Shown here piece after piece: positions 43,675 to 52,600 of a stretch of DNA of 64,000 nt (the stretch's first letter is position 1; every line of letters begins with the position of its first letter). The notes under the pieces were generated by a model. The model was not told where the DNA came from. It ran no database searches and saw only the letters and a list, made by a program, of their open reading frames with translations. A program made the translations under genes and the position numbers. Source of the DNA: CAXXFQ01 sp963674475. GTDB taxonomy: Bacteria > Planctomycetota > Planctomycetia > Pirellulales > Thermoguttaceae. Location of the stretch: positions 186,001-250,000 of the forward strand of contig CAXXFQ010000009.1 in assembly GCA_963674475.2 (NCBI GenBank). Direction: 5' to 3'.

Positions 43675-44605
43675 CTGATTCATTCCTATCGCGACAAACG
43701 GGAACCTGCGGCAGCGACTGCCCCCCCGGTTAGTCGCTACCACGGACGTTTTCTCGTAGTTTCTTCGTTATCCCCCCGGAATAGCGAATTTCCTCTCGAC
43801 GCTGCCCTCTTCCCTCCCCCTAATTTGGACGATTTGAGACCCCTTTGAGCCCCTTCGTCGTAAAAAGGTGGGAGGCTCGGCAAGCCGAGCGAAAGTATTC
43901 GTTAGGGCTATTATCGGCAGTGTAATCGTTAAAATTTAAGGAATTCTTACAATCTTTTTAACCAGAAATATCTGCCTATCTTATCCAGTTAGTCTAGCGT
44001 GGCGTTTTCCACTAAAAAGGGCTGCGTCTGGTCACGAATTTTCCTATTTGCCTTCCCCCTGACCCGATTCGTAAAATGGGCTTGGATAACCGGCTCCCCC
44101 CACCTACCGGAAAACCGGTTTCCGTTTAAGATAGAGAGAAGTTCTCCACCGACCCAACGGCCCACCCGAAGCGGAAAAGAGAAAACGGGGCGGTTCGTAC
44201 TTGATAGGTTTGGATGATTTGCCGTATCTTAAGGCTACCTGTGGAAAACGAGGTAGCCCGCGAGAATGAAAAAGTGAGGCCCCTTAATTTTTCGAACCAA
44301 AGGTCACTTTTTTATTCTCTTGTGGAGTAAACCTTCGGTTTACAGAGGTTTCCTTAAACCGTGTGAATCTATTACCTCAAAATCGATGTCTTCCCAGATT
44401 ACCGGTCTGAGACATTTCGATGGATTATTGAGTTTTGCATAACTAATGAACCGAGGCCGACCAACGGAAGGCCGGAAAATTGGGCTCAATCGCTCGAACA
44501 AAGGCTCATTGACCATGCAAACATCAATAATTCCCCATGGTCGCGGAGAAACCGTCTTTGCCCAAAACGGCTTTTTGGTACTGCCAGAAAAGAACAAAGA
44601 AAAAA
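43675..44605. other. 931-bp interval without a recognisable gene
   Basis: The region separates two divergent genes. It holds a perfect hairpin GCTCGGC/GCCGAGC (43874-43889) and the two-hairpin repeat at 44230-44357. Composition is variable and partly AT-rich (43915-43975). A minus-strand frame of about 92 codons at 44340-44618 and a plus-strand frame at 43999-44217 have no start signals or motifs. Something not visible here, such as a small RNA, could account for the length. Confidence 0.4.
44230..44357. repeat. Second hairpin repeat family, long copy
   Basis: GGCTACCT (44233-44240) pairs with AGGTAGCC (44251-44258) around TGTGGAAAACG. A spacer of about 60 bp follows, then CTCTTGTGGAGTAAACC with TTC and GGTTTACAGAG, a perfect GTAAACC/GGTTTAC hairpin. 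The order and the CTCTTGTGGAGTAAACC block are the same as at 30312-30390. Confidence 0.65.
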
Positions 44606-44995
44606 ATGAGCCAAGCACAAGATCCCGTCCAATCCAAACGAGTTCTTCTGGTCGACGACGATCGGGAAATTATCGAGTCGATGAAGATTGCCCTGGAGGC
44701 CAAAGGGTACGAAACCCTGGTCGCGCGGGACGGCAATCAGGGGTTGGCGATCGCCGAGCGGGAGAACCCCGATCTGATCATTCTCGACATGATGATGCCC
44801 AAACGGAGCGGTTTCCTTGTACTCGAAAAGCTCCGTCGAAGCCGCCCGGTGCCGATGAAGATCATCATGATCACGGCCAACGAGGGGAACCGGCACCAGG
44901 CCTACGCCGAGATGCTCGGGGTCGACGACTATCTGCGCAAACCGTTCTCGTTGGACGATCTATTGAACAGTGTCAAGAAGCTTCTGAGTGAATAG
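44606..44995 (+). CDS. Single-domain response regulator (CheY-like)
   Basis: The 129-residue protein is a receiver domain only. Acidic pocket D17/D18/D19 (VDDD), phosphoacceptor D61 in ILDMMMP, T90 in MITANE and K112 in RKPF are all in place, so it can be phosphorylated. There is no output domain, so it acts through protein contact or as a phosphate relay. No histidine kinase gene is near. The ATG at 44606 is preceded by an A-rich leader; the frame is open upstream without regulator character. Confidence 0.9.
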   Translation: MSQAQDPVQSKRVLLVDDDREIIESMKIALEAKGYETLVARDGNQGLAIAERENPDLIILDMMMPKRSGFLVLEKLRRSRPVPMKIIMITANEGNRHQAYAEMLGVDDYLRKPFSLDDLLNSVKKLLSE

Positions 44996-45000
44996 GGAAA

Positions 45001-45048
45001 ATGAGAGGGGTTGATAAGACGGGCCCTCTCGGCATTTTCCTCTTTTTC
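45001..45048. terminator. Terminator between convergent genes
   Basis: GAGAGGG (45003-45009) pairs with CCCTCTC (45024-45030), followed by a T-rich stretch. It separates the response regulator from the convergent YdjY-like gene. Confidence 0.55.
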
Positions 45049-45049
45049 T

Positions 45050-46078
45050 CTATTTTGACGGGCGTTCCGCTTTTTCCGGTTCCGTCTTGGGAACCAGGAT
45101 GACCGTCACCGGGGTGCCCAGCGGGGGGATTCGCTCGGTGAACGCTTCGAACAACAGGTCGGACGCCTGATCGCTGCTGCGAACCGGCAGATCGAGCATC
45201 GCGGTCGGGAAGTTGGCCACACAGATAAAGTCGCCATGTTCGGCCAGATAAATCTTTTGGCCGGTCGCCTCGTCGGTCCAGAAGCGGCTGCCCGCAAAGA
45301 CCCAGTCGTACCGCATCTCTTGCTTCGTGTCGTAATCGCGAATCCACTCTTGGGCGCGGGCCTTTTGGACGGCCCCTTTGGCGTCTTTCCAGCGAACCTC
45401 GATCCCGATCACCGTTCCGGTGGCCGATTGATAGTCGGGGTCGAACGAGACCGGTTTTCCCGGCTTGGCCCCGACCGCGATCAATCCGGCATGGACGGCG
45501 GCCGGACTGACATCGACCGAGACGATCGACTCATGCTCTTTGGTGTTTTTCGGACAGACGAACATCTCCAGCGGCGCGGCCCGTTGACAGACCTGGCCGA
45601 CCATAAGAATCCGACCTTGCTCCTTATCGATAAAGGCGGTCTTCGCCGGGTTGAGCGGGATCAGCTTTTCGGGCACTTCGACCAACGGCGGTCCCAGGTC
45701 GACCGGCTTGGGCTCTTGAGGAAATTCGTCTTCCGCCGTTTCCGGGATGTTCTCGGGCGACTCGACCGTTTCCTTTTTTGCCGTGTCGTCCGGCGTCGAG
45801 GCCGCTTCGTTTACGCCGCTTTCCTTTGTCGCAGGCGATTCGAGCGAATCCTCTTCGGTCGACGTGGCCGGTTTTACTGCCTGGTGAGCCGGTTCTTCTC
45901 TTGGCCCGATCTGCGGGACTTTTTCTTGGCCTGATTGGCCCTGTTTGGCCGCCCCGGATACACTTGGACGCTGGCCGTTCGGTTCGGAACTTTCCTGGAC
46001 GCAGCCAAAGGAGAGGAAAACCACGAGAATCGTAGCCCAAGCGGCAGAATGGGACGCACGGCGGACAGTTGGTCTCAT
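45050..46078 (-). CDS. YdjY-domain lipoprotein
   Basis: The 342-residue protein has a lipoprotein signal with Cys26 (VVFLSFGC). Residues 27-140 are low-complexity, rich in Glu, Pro, Ser and Thr, a tether. The C-terminal part (about 145-330) is the YdjY domain: CPKNTKEHESIVSVDVSPAAVHAGLIAVGAKPG (part; about 186-210), EWIRDYD, VFAGSRF and FICVANFPTAMLDLPV. The family is common in planctomycetes; a role in the envelope is likely, but none is proven. Confidence 0.83.
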   Translation of the reverse strand: MRPTVRRASHSAAWATILVVFLSFGCVQESSEPNGQRPSVSGAAKQGQSGQEKVPQIGPREEPAHQAVKPATSTEEDSLESPATKESGVNEAASTPDDTAKKETVESPENIPETAEDEFPQEPKPVDLGPPLVEVPEKLIPLNPAKTAFIDKEQGRILMVGQVCQRAAPLEMFVCPKNTKEHESIVSVDVSPAAVHAGLIAVGAKPGKPVSFDPDYQSATGTVIGIEVRWKDAKGAVQKARAQEWIRDYDTKQEMRYDWVFAGSRFWTDEATGQKIYLAEHGDFICVANFPTAMLDLPVRSSDQASDLLFEAFTERIPPLGTPVTVILVPKTEPEKAERPSK

Positions 46079-46412
46079 GATTGGGGTTCACTTTCACGGA
46101 AACGGAAGCCAAGGGGAAAAGGACGAGCCGACGAGTTTTCATTATAAGAGACCGGATCGATCGCGAGAAGGTCAACCCCAATGGGACCTCGCCACGCTTG
46201 AAGGCCCCGGCCGCAACGGGTATGGTAAAGGGGCCTTTTTGAAGATAAAACCCTTGTTTCTCTTGCCGGATATTCAAAGACCGTGAAAAACGACGACTTT
46301 TGTGACTGTTTGCCTGGGGGGCTGACCCCCGAATTTTGGAGCCGACGGGCTCCCGCTTCCGTAAAAAAGGCGACCAAAGCCAAAGACGCCGAGGCGGTTT
46401 GGGCGGCCTGGA
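46079..46412. other. Divergent interval with a possible broken N-terminus
   Basis: A plus-strand frame from GTG 46283 to 46495 has good codon structure up to about 46420 (VKNDDFCDCLPGG, then AEAVWAAWSDHF) and then continues out of frame with the gene at 46413. It may be the displaced N-terminus of that gene. The left half holds only short hairpins. Confidence 0.4.
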
Positions 46413-48095
46413 GTGACCATTTTGCAGTCGCGGACCGAGCCCGCCCCGCCTGCCGACCGATTGCCGATCGACCGCCTGGACCACTGGCCGCTTGAGTGGA
46501 GTCTGACCGAGGAGGCGTGGGAGGCCGGAACGCCCGACTGGCTCAAACGGCTTCGGACGCTTCGGCCGAAAACGTTCGAGTTCGACCCGGCGGCGGAAAA
46601 ATGGATCGACGACGGCCGTGTTGCCGGACGCGATCCGGGCTACGCGCTCGAGGCGGTTGCCTGGGCCGAGGCCTTGCCGCGACTGGTTACACGGCTTTCC
46701 GGCCATGTTTGGGCGACGCTCGTCGGGCATCTGGTTGGCCTGGCCGAGGAAGCGGCCGAGTTGAATCCCGAGGAAGCGCCGCTGGTCCAATCGTTATTGG
46801 CCGGGGAGTTGGCCCTGGTGCTAGCCGACCAGTTTCCCGAATGGGCCGGGGCGACGGAGCTCAAGCGACAGGCCGCCAAAACCCTTTCGACCGTCATGGC
46901 CGAGGCGCTCGATGGCGAGGGGTTGCCGCATGCCGAACAGTTGGTCCATCTACGCCCGCTTCTTGGATGTTGGACCCGGTGTCGGATTATCGGTTCGGGC
47001 GGAAAGCGGGACCTTTTTAGCAGCGATTCGGCCGGACAATTCGAGTGGGCCGTTCGTCAAGCATTGCGTTGGACACGGCCGGACGGCCTTCAGGCCCTTT
47101 GTGACGAGCGGGACGGGCTCGAGACCGAACAGCTCTTCCGCGCGGCGTTGGCGTTGGACAACGACGAGGACGATCATGACCTGGCCGTGTTGGTCTTGCC
47201 CGGAAGCGACAAAAAGGAGGTCGACCGCTTGTCGAAATACGCGATGCCCGAGGCGGCTGCCGAGTCGGAATGGTCGGCCGCTTCGGTCTTGAGGCCCGAT
47301 TGGCCGTGGACCGGGTCTTCACTCTGGTTGACCTATCCGCACGACGTGGTTCGCAGCGAATTGGCCGTCGGTCGTGACACGCTCTGGTCGGGCGTCTGGG
47401 ATTTCGAGGTCCGCCGCGACGGGAAAGTACTCAAGCCGGTGACCGAGTGGGAAACGGTCGCGTGGCACTCGGACGAGGATATCGATTTCCTCGAGCTGGA
47501 GATCGAGCTGGAAGACGACATTATCCTCCAGCGTCACGCCGTCATGGCCCGCGACGACGACTTTTTACTCATGGGCGATCTGGTTTTGGGCGACGATCCG
47601 GCGCGGATTTCTTATTGCGGATCGGTGCCGCTTAACACGGGGATCCATTTTTCGGCCAACGAGGAGTCGCGGGAGGGCTTTTTGACGGCCGGTGCCAGAC
47701 GGCGCTCGGCGTTGGTTCTGCCATTGGGGCTGACCGAGTGGCAAGGGCAACAGGATAAGCGCGGAACCTTGCAGGAGCAAGACGGGCGGCTTTATTGGAC
47801 GCAGACGACCGACCAAGGGTCGCTTTACGCGCCGGTCTTTTTCGACTTCAATAAGGACCGGTTCAAACGGCGTTTGACCTGGCGACACCTGACCGTCTGC
47901 GAAGCGCTCGAAGTGCAGCCGGAATCGGTGGCCGCCGGTTTCCGAGTAAGGATCGGGGAGTCGCAATGGTTGATTTATCGCTCCTTGGCTCGCGCGGCCA
48001 ACCGGACCGTATTGGGACATAACCTGTCGACCGAGATGATCGTCGGGCGGTTTGACGTGTCGGGGGAGGTGGAGAAGTTGTTGGAGGTGGAGTAG
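46413..48095 (+). CDS. Large conserved-looking protein of unknown function
   Basis: The 560-residue frame starts with GTG at 46413. The N-terminal third is helical (EAVAWAEALPRLVTRLSGHVWATLVGHLVGLAEEAAE); the C-terminal two thirds are beta-rich with many acidic residues, including SGVWDFEVRRDGKVL, ISYCGSVPL and a C-terminal TVLGHNLSTEMIVGRFD. There is no signal peptide or membrane segment. The arrangement recalls heparinase II/III-like planctomycete proteins, but I do not see catalytic residues and do not assign a function. The true N-terminus may lie in another frame upstream (see 46283-46420). Confidence 0.6.
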   Translation: MTILQSRTEPAPPADRLPIDRLDHWPLEWSLTEEAWEAGTPDWLKRLRTLRPKTFEFDPAAEKWIDDGRVAGRDPGYALEAVAWAEALPRLVTRLSGHVWATLVGHLVGLAEEAAELNPEEAPLVQSLLAGELALVLADQFPEWAGATELKRQAAKTLSTVMAEALDGEGLPHAEQLVHLRPLLGCWTRCRIIGSGGKRDLFSSDSAGQFEWAVRQALRWTRPDGLQALCDERDGLETEQLFRAALALDNDEDDHDLAVLVLPGSDKKEVDRLSKYAMPEAAAESEWSAASVLRPDWPWTGSSLWLTYPHDVVRSELAVGRDTLWSGVWDFEVRRDGKVLKPVTEWETVAWHSDEDIDFLELEIELEDDIILQRHAVMARDDDFLLMGDLVLGDDPARISYCGSVPLNTGIHFSANEESREGFLTAGARRRSALVLPLGLTEWQGQQDKRGTLQEQDGRLYWTQTTDQGSLYAPVFFDFNKDRFKRRLTWRHLTVCEALEVQPESVAAGFRVRIGESQWLIYRSLARAANRTVLGHNLSTEMIVGRFDVSGEVEKLLEVE

Positions 48096-48132
48096 GGTGT
48101 GGGAAGGGATCCCCTAAGTCTTAAAAAAAGAA

Positions 48133-48262
48133 AGGTGTGACGGCGTTGCCGCCACCTGTGTTTATGAAATGAGAGGGGACATTTTGAAAATTGTCCCCTC
48201 TCAAACTCTCCCTTCAAAAACTTTTTGGAGCGCGATTACTTCGTAATCGCTCTTTTCTTTGT
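48133..48262 (+). repeat. Intergenic hairpin element, copy 10 (A orientation)
   Basis: Alpha (GACGGC/GCCGCC region, 48139-48152), beta (GAGAGGGGACA/TGTCCCCTCTC, 48171-48202), the AACTCTCCCTTCAAAAACTT spacer, and delta (GCGATTAC/GTAATCGC, 48232-48250). The T-rich tail runs up to the ATG of the amidohydrolase at 48286. It is paired with copy 11 on the other side of that gene. Confidence 0.85.
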
Positions 48263-48285
48263 CTTCCTTTTTTCTTTTTATTTTT

Positions 48286-49476
48286 ATGTCTTTTTCCATT
48301 CCTCTTACCGACACTCCCATCACCTATCGGGCCCGGTACGTCGTCCCCATGACCACGGCCGAACCAATTCCTCACGGCACGGTCACGGTCGACAACGGAA
48401 TGATTGTCGACGTCGGAACCAAAACCGCCGGACCGATACACGACCTGGGCAACGTCGCCCTGATGCCGGGGCTGATCAACGCCCACACCCATCTGGAACT
48501 CAGTGGACCGACGCAACCGCTTGGTCGGCCGGGAATCGGCTTTGACCAATGGATCGAATCGGTCCTCGACTATCGCCAAAGTGACGCATACCAGCCGGAG
48601 TCAGCCCTGGTCGACGGCGTCCGGGAATCGGTTCGGCTGGGGACACGAGTGGTTGCCGACATCGCCCAGGACGGCTGGCCGACCGGGCCGTTTGAAGAAC
48701 ACCGCCTCCACGCGATCGGGTTACTTGAATTGATCGGCTGGAACCGGGCAATGGTTCCCGACTGCCTTGCACGGGCCGAGCGATTCCTCAAGCGGATGGC
48801 CACGACACCATTTTGCCAAGCGGGGCTCTCCCCCCACGCGCCGCATACTGTTTGTGGCGAACTGCTCGACAAGACGATTGCCCTTTCGGCCGAAAAAAAA
48901 GTCCCGCTGGCGATGCATCTGGCCGAAACCCAGGAGGAAATCGAACTCCTACGAACCGGTGCCGGGCCGCTTCGAAAACTGATGGATCGTACCGGGCCGT
49001 ACGATCCGGCCGAAAGCCTTGTGGGAACCCGGCCGCTGGATTATTTGAAGCGGCTCGCCCAGGCCGACCGGGCGCTGGTGATCCACGGGAATTATCTCGA
49101 CGCCGAGGAGATCGCTTTCCTTGCCGACCGGTCCGAGCGTATGGCGGTCGTTTTTTGTCCCCGGTGTCACGACTGGTTCGGTCACCCGCGTTGGCCGTTG
49201 CCCGAGATGCTCGCGGCCGGGGTGAAGGTCGCGGTCGGGACGGACAGTCGGGCGACGACGGCCGATCTTTCGGTCCTGGCCGAGTTGCGACAGATTCGTC
49301 GGCGATATCCGGAATTGGACCGACGGACGATGGTTCGAATGGGAACGGAGTGGGCGGCCGAGGCGTTGGGGTTAGACGAAAAATACGGCACGTTGAAACA
49401 AGGGAAAGTGGCGGCAATGACGGCGGTAGAGTTAGGAGAGAAAGTGGAAGACGTGTATGAAAGCATATTAAAATAA
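48286..49476 (+). CDS. Amidohydrolase family deaminase
   Basis: The 396-residue protein belongs to the TRZ/ATZ/SsnA-type amidohydrolases. Metal and substrate residues are seen in AHTHLE (about 61-66), SPHAPHTV (about 185-192), HLAET (about 216-220), VIHGNYLDAEEI (about 263-274) and GTDSRATTADLS (about 308-319). MPGLINAHTHLELS is typical of aminodeoxyfutalosine, methylthioadenosine and related purine deaminases; the exact substrate is open. The ATG at 48286 has no Shine-Dalgarno but a T-rich leader after the delta hairpin. The gene is bracketed by inverted element copies 10 and 11 and has no partner gene. Confidence 0.85.
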   Translation: MSFSIPLTDTPITYRARYVVPMTTAEPIPHGTVTVDNGMIVDVGTKTAGPIHDLGNVALMPGLINAHTHLELSGPTQPLGRPGIGFDQWIESVLDYRQSDAYQPESALVDGVRESVRLGTRVVADIAQDGWPTGPFEEHRLHAIGLLELIGWNRAMVPDCLARAERFLKRMATTPFCQAGLSPHAPHTVCGELLDKTIALSAEKKVPLAMHLAETQEEIELLRTGAGPLRKLMDRTGPYDPAESLVGTRPLDYLKRLAQADRALVIHGNYLDAEEIAFLADRSERMAVVFCPRCHDWFGHPRWPLPEMLAAGVKVAVGTDSRATTADLSVLAELRQIRRRYPELDRRTMVRMGTEWAAEALGLDEKYGTLKQGKVAAMTAVELGEKVEDVYESILK

Positions 49477-49500
49477 ACACAAAGAAAGAAAAAACAAAAC

Positions 49501-49624
49501 AGAGGGATTGCAAAGCAAGCCCGGTCCAAAAAGTTTTTGAGAGGAGAGTTTGAGAGGGGACAATTTTCAAAATGTCCCCTCTCATTCAATAAACACTGGA
49601 GACGGCGCAGCCGTCACACCTTTT
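49501..49624 (-). repeat. Intergenic hairpin element, copy 11 (B orientation)
   Basis: Read leftwards: alpha (GACGGC/GCCGTC, 49600-49615), beta (GAGAGGGGACA/TGTCCCCTCTC, 49551-49584) and delta (GGGCTTGC/GCAATCCC, 49504-49522) with an A/T-rich tail to the amidohydrolase stop. The stop codon of the RND pump gene (TGA, 49614-49616) lies inside the alpha hairpin. Confidence 0.85.
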
Positions 49625-52600
49625 CATTTCCTTCTTTTTCCTCCACAACCTTTTCCAACGCCGCCTTCTTCTTTCGGCTAAACTTCTCCTTCGTCGTTTG
49701 CACCAGCGTATACAACCCGGGCGTCAAAAGGGTCCCGGCAAAGGTGGCGGCAATCATCCCGCCGAAGACAACCGTTCCGAGCGACGTCCGACTTGCCGCG
49801 CCGGCGCCGGTGGCCAGGACCAACGGAAGAACGCCCAAAATGAACGAGAAGGCGGTCATTAGGATCGGCCGGAATCGCAACCGAGCCGCTTCTCCGGCCG
49901 CATCGACGGTCGGGCGGCCTTGTTGCCGAAGCTGTTTGGCGAACTCGACGATCAGGATCGCGTTCTTGCACGAAAGGCCGATCAGCAAGACGAACCCGAT
50001 TTGGACATAGATGTTATTGTCGATACCCAAAAGCCAAATCGCGCCGATCCCGCCCAAAACGGCGAACGGGACGCCGAAAAGGATCGCGATCGGGATACTC
50101 CAACTTTCGTACTGGGCGGCCAGAAACAGGAAGACAAACGTCAATGATAGTGCGAAGATGACTCCTGCCTGGCTTTGGGCCTGGATCTCTTGGTAGCTCA
50201 TGCCGGTCCATTCGTAACCCATCGAGTTGGGCAGCAACCGGTCAGAAAGCTGTTCCATAATCTTGATCGCCTGGCCCGAACTGACACCGGGGACAGGCGA
50301 ACCGGTGATGGCGGCGGTCGGGTACAGGTTGTATCGCTTGATCGCCGACGGCCCGACAATCTCTTCGATGTCGACCAGCGTTGAAAGCGGAACCATCCGC
50401 CCGGTGTTCGAGCGGACTTCCAGCTTGCCGATATCCTCGATCTGGCTGCGATACGCCTGGTCGGCCTGGATCATCACCTTGTAGACGCGGCCGAATTTAT
50501 TGAAGTCGTTGATGTAGATCGAACCCAAATTGGCCTGAAGGGTCTGAAAAATGGCCGTCACCGGGACCCCCATCCGTTTGGCCTTGACCCGATTGACGTC
50601 GACAAACAACTGAGGCACCGTCGCGCGGAAGGTCGTGTTGACCCGCGTGAGTTCGGGGTTTTTCGACGCCCGCTGGACCAATTCATCGGCCATCTGTTGC
50701 AAGACGATCAGGTCGGTTCCGGCCCGGTCTTCCAACTGGTAGGCGAAACCGCCGGTCGCCCCAAGCCCGGTGATCGCCGGGGGAACGAACGGCAAGACGA
50801 TCGCGTCTTGGATCTTTTGAAACCGCCCGTAGATCGAGTACAGGATCGCGTCGACTCGCAGCTCGGGCGTGTCGCGGTCTTCCCACGGGGCAAGGGTCAC
50901 GACGGCAAACGCATAGTTGGGCGAGGTTGAATCGTCCAACATCGAGTAGCCGGTGACGAAGATCCGCTGGTCGATCCCCGGCGTGTCGGCCAGGATTTGG
51001 TCCACCTCTCGCACCACCGCATCGGTCCGGGTCAGGGCGGCCCCGTCGGGCAGTTGGATATTCAGGAAAAAATACCCCTGGTCCTCGTCCGGAATGAACC
51101 CGCCGGGAACGGCCATGAAGCTGAAATAGTTCGCCACGAAGCAGCCGACCAGCAAGATCATAATGATCCCCAGACGGCGGATCAGCCGGTCGACCAGCCA
51201 CGAGTTGCCCGATTGGACCCGACCGAACACCCGGTCGAACGCACGGGTAAACCAGCCCCGTCGCCCAGTCGGCGGACGGAGCAAAATGGCGCTTAAGGCC
51301 GGGCTGAGAGTCAAGGCGTTGATCGACGAGAACACGGTCGCCACCGAAATGGTCAGCGCGAACGGTTGATACAAACGGCCGGTCACCCCGCCCAAAAAGG
51401 CGGTCGGGACGAACACGGCCAACAAGACCAGGGTCGTCGCGATCACCGGACCGGTCACCTCGTCCATCGCCTGTTTGGCCGCCTCGCGTCGCGGGAGTTT
51501 TTTCTGTTCCATGAGCCGCGTCGTGTTTTCGACCACGACAATCGCGTCGTCGACCACGATGCCGATCACCAGGATCAGCCCGAACAGGGTCAGCGTGTTG
51601 ATCGAAAAACCCAATACCATCATCACGGCGAACGTCCCGATCAGCGAGACGGGGATCGTGATGCCCGGAATCATCGTCGCCCGGAAGTCTTGCAAAAAGA
51701 CCCAGACCGAAAGAAAGACCAGCACGAACGCGATGAACAGCGTGGTGATCACCTCACGAATCGACGCGCGGACAAACAAGGTTGAGTCGTAGGAGGTCGC
51801 GAATTCCAGCCCCTGCGGGAAACGCTCGGCCAGATCGCGCATGACTCGGTCGACCCCGTCGGCCACCTCCAGCGCGTTGGCCCCCGGCAGTTGATAAACG
51901 CCGATCGCCGCGGCCGGAGCGCCATTTAGCAGGGCGTTGGAATCGTACGTCTCGCTGCCCAGCTCGACATGAGCAATGTCCTTAATCCGGACCAGCCGTC
52001 GGCCGTCGTCCTTGACCACAATCTGCTTGAACTCTTCCGGGTCGGTCAAACGGCCGGTCGCCGTGATCGTGTATTGATAATCTTGATTATCGGGAGCGGG
52101 CATCTGGCCGATCTTCCCGGCCGCCACCTGGACATTCTGCTCCTGGATCGCGCGGATCACGTCCTCGGCGGTCATCCGTCGGGCCGCCAGCAGTTCGGGG
52201 TCGATCCAAATTCGCATCCCGTAATTCTTCGAACCGAAGACGGTCACCTCGCCGACCCCCGGAACGCGGCTGATGACGTCCTTGATATATTTGATCGCGT
52301 AATTGCTCAAGAAAATGTCGTCGTAGCGGGCGTCGGGCGAGAAGAGCGTGAGCATCAACGTCAGGTTGGTCGACTGTTTTTTGACCGTGACCCCCTGCCG
52401 CATCACCTCTTCGGGCAAACGGGGTTCGGCGATCTTGACCCGGTTTTGCACCAACATCGTCGCGATGTCCGGATCGGTCCCGACGCGAAACGTGACGACG
52501 ATTTTCGCCTGGCCGTCGGCCGAGGAGCTCGACGACATGTAGATCATGTTGTCGACCCCGTTGACCTGTTCCTCGATCGGCGTGACTACCGTGTTGGCCA

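Noticed and set aside
44340..44618. Minus-strand frame of 92 codons in the 931-bp gap
   Set aside because: It ends inside the hairpin repeat and overlaps the response-regulator start; no motif or ribosome-binding site.
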